The notes under the pieces were generated by a model that was not told the origin of the DNA, did not search any database, and worked only from the letters and a program-made list of their open reading frames with translations. A program made the translations under genes and the position numbers. This document shows positions 60,693-64,000 of a stretch of 64,000 nucleotides of DNA, piece after piece; the stretch's first letter is position 1; each line of letters starts with the position of its first letter. The DNA lies in NCBI GenBank assembly GCA_029834535.1, contig JAQMWT010000025.1, forward strand, positions 1 to 64,000. The letters run 5' to 3'. The DNA comes from Chrysophaeum taylorii. Taxonomy: Eukaryota > Sar > Pelagophyceae > Pelagomonadales > Pelagomonadaceae.

Positions 60693-60912
60693 TAGAGACA
60701 GAAAATTTGATGTCACCTGGGCGGAGTCCTTGTCGCAGTGGTAGAAGTGCTTGTCCTCTGTGCGTCCTGTCTCCTTCGACGCAGGGACAGCACTTGACAG
60801 TATCAGGTGACGGGCTTCTTGAGCGTGTACGTAGTGTGTTAGCGATATAGAGAGGGGGGGTGTGGTGGTGGGGGGGGGGGGGTCGTGGAGAAAATAAAAT
60901 TGTCGTTCTCTA
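60693..60912 (-). repeat. 5' LTR of element D
   Basis: 220 bp, nearly identical to 58288-58501, differing mainly in the G-run and a handful of bases. The primer-binding-type motif TTTGGGCCCTAGTC lies just inside (60690 downward). Confidence 0.9.
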
Positions 60913-61029
60913 GCTACTCTTCCACCGTACAACTCCGCCCAGAACACTCTCTACATTCTTGTCGATGGAAAGTCGCTTCCCGCTTAGTTTGATCCAGATT
61001 TCGCTCACCGAGTTCAATCTGTGAGGGCG

Positions 61030-61226
61030 TAGAGATACAAAATTTGATTTAGGGTTAGTACCCCCCCATCCTAGGGTTAGCTCTCTTACTTTTAGCACTT
61101 TTTAATTCAGAAAAACGCAGTGTTATTCACACCGCGCTATCCTCGTTGTTTGAGACAGATACGAGGGCAGACTACCACTGCTCTCACTCTGCTGAAGGGT
61201 AACATAGTTGAAATTACTGTTCTCTA
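61030..61226 (+). repeat. 3' LTR of Copia-B
   Basis: 197 bp beginning TAGAGATACAAAATTTG and ending TGTTCTCTA, preceded by TTCAATCTGTGAGGGCG. Pairs with 48658-48854 and is followed by the target duplication GGTCT. Confidence 0.9.
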
Positions 61227-64000
61227 GGTCTTTTGCTCTACGTGACATACGCTTGTCTCAAAGCAGGTATCTGGGCTTCATCACCGCTAGTGACAGAAAA
61301 ATGTGAGTTAAAGTACACTCCATCTACACTCCCACTCCCACTATCCGTGGATATGCAAACATGTTGGTGTATGATCCGAGAGTTAATCATCTTCAACATT
61401 ACTCGACACGAGAATTGGCATGCGCCAATAATTTCACAGCGCACCAAACTAATTTTCTTTTGTCTCTACCTCCTGATTTGTGTTGTGACATGATTGCAAA
61501 TGCTATTCCAGCTGGCACCTATCATGTGTTGTATACACATTTGTGCCAGATCGTCTATGATCTGCGTAAATTAACCTTATCTCCATCTTTCGATCCCGAT
61601 CATGCCAAACTAACCAAAACACACAGGTCAGCTGTCTTCCCTAACATCTCTCCTACAGATCACTCACAACTACATTCACTGAGTTTTCTCACAATGCAAC
61701 ATCTACCAAATAAAACTTTCAGGTGTTGTGATAATCTGTCCACTAAACCCGATCTACCTCAGTTTGATGTCGACTCTGTTGCACGTGTATTTATGTCTAA
61801 CATCTCGTCTTTAGATGATACACCAACTTCCACCTCTAAACTTGAAGAAAAGCACATTCCACTAATACACCAAGACAAACACATGAGAAACATGCCTCCT
61901 TCGACAGAAAGGTACATTCTCGTGGTACACTCGCCTTTCGCGATGTACAGCGACGCGCTACAATCTTTCGTGACACTTATCATTCGAGTGACTCTCAAGC
62001 CACAAAAGCTGTTCAGGTCATCTCAAATTCAGGTCACCATCCATTTGACGTTCCATATCGGAAATTTTGTGTTGACTGCACTCTCCACAAGAAAAAGTTC
62101 CCGCACCCCCGCAATTTAACGAAACAGCCATCCTTCGAAAAGACTTTCCAACCTGGGCATGTGATGGTGGATACATATCTATACTCTCCGAGTGGGGTCA
62201 ATTCCGTCACATTTTGGTCTTCAGGTGTCTTACTTCGAAGTTTTTGTTAGTGTACTTCTGTCGCACTACGAATGCTAGCGAATCCTGTAAAGCACTCGAG
62301 CTTGTTCGCAATTTCTGTGCTACCTATGTCCATGTGAAATTGAAACAAATCTACTGTGACTATTTTAAACCCTGTGTCCTATTTGTCCCAGTATGTTACA
62401 ACTCCTTATCGTGTTGAACTTGGCATTTATATGTCTGCTTCCCCGCCTTATTTACATGACTTTAATCATGAGGTAGAAGCCGCTGTTAGTCATATAGCAA
62501 CTGCTGCGCCCACTAGACTTAGGAGCCTACTGAATGTGTCATACAAGGGTCACCCTATAAAAGACCCTGCTCCACATTTTCCGTGGGCTGTAATTCATGC
62601 TGTTCAATCGTATAATCTCCTTCCTAATGTCTCTCTCGAACGTATTTATAATAAAGTGTTAAGTACCCAACAAATGTTGTTGGACCAGTGTAATGTCCCC
62701 CAATAAGACTATCTAAAACCATTCGGTTCTGTATGTTATTTGCATTTGGAATCTAATGAGTTTCATAAATACGAACCTCGCTGTCGTCCCTACATCTACT
62801 TATGTGGCGCTAATGTCATTAACCCGCTGGTTACACCCCATGTTAACCACTTAGCTGATGTTGTTCTCAATCCCGAGAACGGCCAAGTCCGTGTCTCTTC
62901 AAAACTTACCTTTTTCCATACTTCACTTCTAAATCTCCTCCCGATTATGAACAATCCCCACCACCTGCACCTTCTCCTGAAATACCCTTTTATGTTCAAG
63001 GCAGTCCCAGTGATGCGTTGCAGAGGGGAATTGCTGTGTCACCCGACACTGAACACGAGAGGAGGGCTACCTCTACTCCAGCTCCAGCTCCAGCTTCAGT
63101 TCCTGCACCCGCCCCAGCTGCTCCAGTCGCAACACCTACGACACATGAGTTAGCACCAAATGCATTGCCTATCTTGCAAACATTTCGTGAGCTCTTTTCA
63201 CAAGATGACCTTCGTCTCACTCGAGGTCCTAATCAACCTCAACCTCGCCTTAAAACCAATCTTCAAGCTGTACAAGCTCGCATTACCCCGCCGACGATGG
63301 AAGCGTATAAGCAAGCTGGTGGTACGCTCGTCGATTTCAAATATGATTTGTCCAAGCAATACATCACTGTCTTCGACCCCACCCTCCACTCCCTGCATGC
63401 TGCTAATGGCATCCACTGGCTGGCTATGCCTCCAGAGGGGGAATTTACACAAGCCCTTCATCGTCACGTTCACCAAGCGCCATCGCAATCTCCTTCACGC
63501 TCATCTTCTGGTGTGTGTCAAGGCAGTCACATCCATCCGTCGGGTGCCACACCAGTTCTCCCTCTTGATGACCCTAGCCTCACGGATTTCCACTTACCTC
63601 GTGCTCTTGTTCATCTAATCACCGAACATGCCCAAGCATTCCAAGTTCCTCCCGCTCAATACGCGTACGCTCTGCTAACGCCCCCATAATGGCACACAAT
63701 GAAGCCCCCTATGGAGCTTCAGAGCCCCACCTCTCCGACATCGAGGACTACATCAGCGAGCAGGCTCACTATATTGAGGCTCACCTCCACGCTGATCCTC
63801 TACTTGTAGTTCAACTAGTCGAAATTCCCGAACATACTACCGCTCACTCAGATGCTGATTCTTACGAGATCACCTATTTAACCCAAGATCAAGATCCTAG
63901 CACGGTCGGCTCTGATGAGTACAAGATCCAAGCTAAAGACATCAAGATCGATGAGTATGAGGTGACCTGCCTAAAAGGTCTTTCAGACGCTGATCGCAAG

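Larger units (their letters stand above)
58288..60912 (-). mobile_element. Element D, non-autonomous LTR retrotransposon nested in Copia-B (fossil)
   Basis: Minus-strand element with LTRs at 58288-58501 and 60693-60912 and a perfect 5-bp target duplication GCTAC (58283-58287, 60913-60917). It splits the region after the RNase H of Copia-B. The internal 2.2 kb encodes only a gag-like protein (from an ATG at 60532) with an N-terminal coiled coil and a long Pro/Ser/Thr-rich part; there is no protease, integrase or reverse transcriptase. The block next to its 3' LTR (CTGTGAGGGCG) is identical to that of Copia-B, and the primer-binding-type motif (TGGGCCCTAG) is similar. The LTRs differ at fewer positions than those of B, in line with later insertion. 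The reading frame looks fragmented. Confidence 0.85.
48658..61226 (+). mobile_element. Copia-B, LTR retrotransposon carrying a DNA methyltransferase domain (fossil)
   Basis: Flanked by a perfect 5-bp target duplication GGTCT (48653-48657, 61227-61231) and by two 197-bp LTRs. Parts in order: primer-binding-type motif TGGGCACCAGTC, gag-like protein (about 49200-51380), protease-like region with LIDGGA (about 51390-52040), C5 methyltransferase-like domain (about 52320-54215), integrase with HHCC finger and D, D, E residues (about 54480-55250), linker (55530-56370), RVT_2 reverse transcriptase with KARLVARGF (56430-57280) and RNase H with FTDASF and STMEAE (57750-58170). Without its three nested insertions it is about 9.4 kb. 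The two LTRs differ at about 13 of 197 positions by my count, so it is not recent. The coding part is broken in several places. Confidence 0.9.
47906..64000 (+). mobile_element. Copia-A, right copy (fossil, split by Copia-B)
   Basis: Plus-strand copy of the element seen at 1-9432. 47906-48657 carries the gag/protease region, and 61227-64000 continues with pre-integrase, integrase (about 61370-62940) and the linker leading to reverse transcriptase at the right edge. Homology to the left copy starts sharply near 47906, so its 5' part has been lost or replaced. Copia-B lies inside it at 48658-61226. The left copy shows the same position uninterrupted (GGACC at 3619-3623 on the plus strand). Frames are broken in several places. 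Together the two A copies form a long inverted pair pointing outward. Confidence 0.85.

Overview
The window looks like nuclear DNA of a eukaryotic microbe, most likely a photosynthetic stramenopile (heterokont alga). Three things suggest this: a kinase/ARM-repeat gene of the type common in stramenopile genomes with a very short GT-AG intron; a predicted N-terminal targeting peptide ending in an Ala-Ala-Phe motif followed by an Arg-Arg segment (plastid-type in heterokonts) on a histidine-phosphatase-like protein; and a heavy load of Copia, LINE, SINE, Helitron-like and hAT-like remnants. The assignment is inference, since no rRNA or organelle marker is present.

Layout. 1-14778 is a stack of nested transposons: a minus-strand Copia element (A, left copy, running off the left edge) carries a SINE and a zinc-finger element (Z), and itself sits in a second minus-strand Copia (C), which carries a terminal-inverted-repeat element and a LINE 3' end. 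LTR debris follows. 14779-34624 is the gene-bearing core: a 2,255-residue multidomain kinase with ARM repeats (15845-22653), a small two-repeat Myb/SANT protein (30701-31213) and a DGAT2-type acyltransferase (33176-34624). These are separated by long stretches of degraded sequence, including a Helitron-like helicase remnant at 26 kb. 34825-47905 holds a hAT-like remnant, a LINE scrap, a histidine-phosphatase-fold gene that lacks its catalytic histidines (40669-42036), two unrecognised reading frames, a second Helitron-like remnant and an unusual motif array. 47906-64000 is a second, plus-strand copy of Copia A, split by a 12.6-kb Copia element (B, 48658-61226).

The most notable feature is inside Copia B. 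Between protease and integrase it carries a domain with the motif order of C5 cytosine DNA methyltransferases (about 52320-54215). Element B has matching 197-bp LTRs and a perfect 5-bp target duplication, and the left Copia A copy shows the empty site. B was later hit by two SINEs and by a non-autonomous LTR element (D, 58288-60912) with its own LTR pair and target duplication. D and B share the sequence next to the 3' LTR and a similar primer-binding-type motif, so D may have used B-like machinery.

The host genes do not form an obvious pathway. The kinase/ARM protein resembles cell-death or immune signalling proteins (helical bundles plus kinase), the acyltransferase belongs to triacylglycerol synthesis, and the phosphatase-like protein is probably a plastid pseudoenzyme. 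All retroelement copies are fossils with broken frames.
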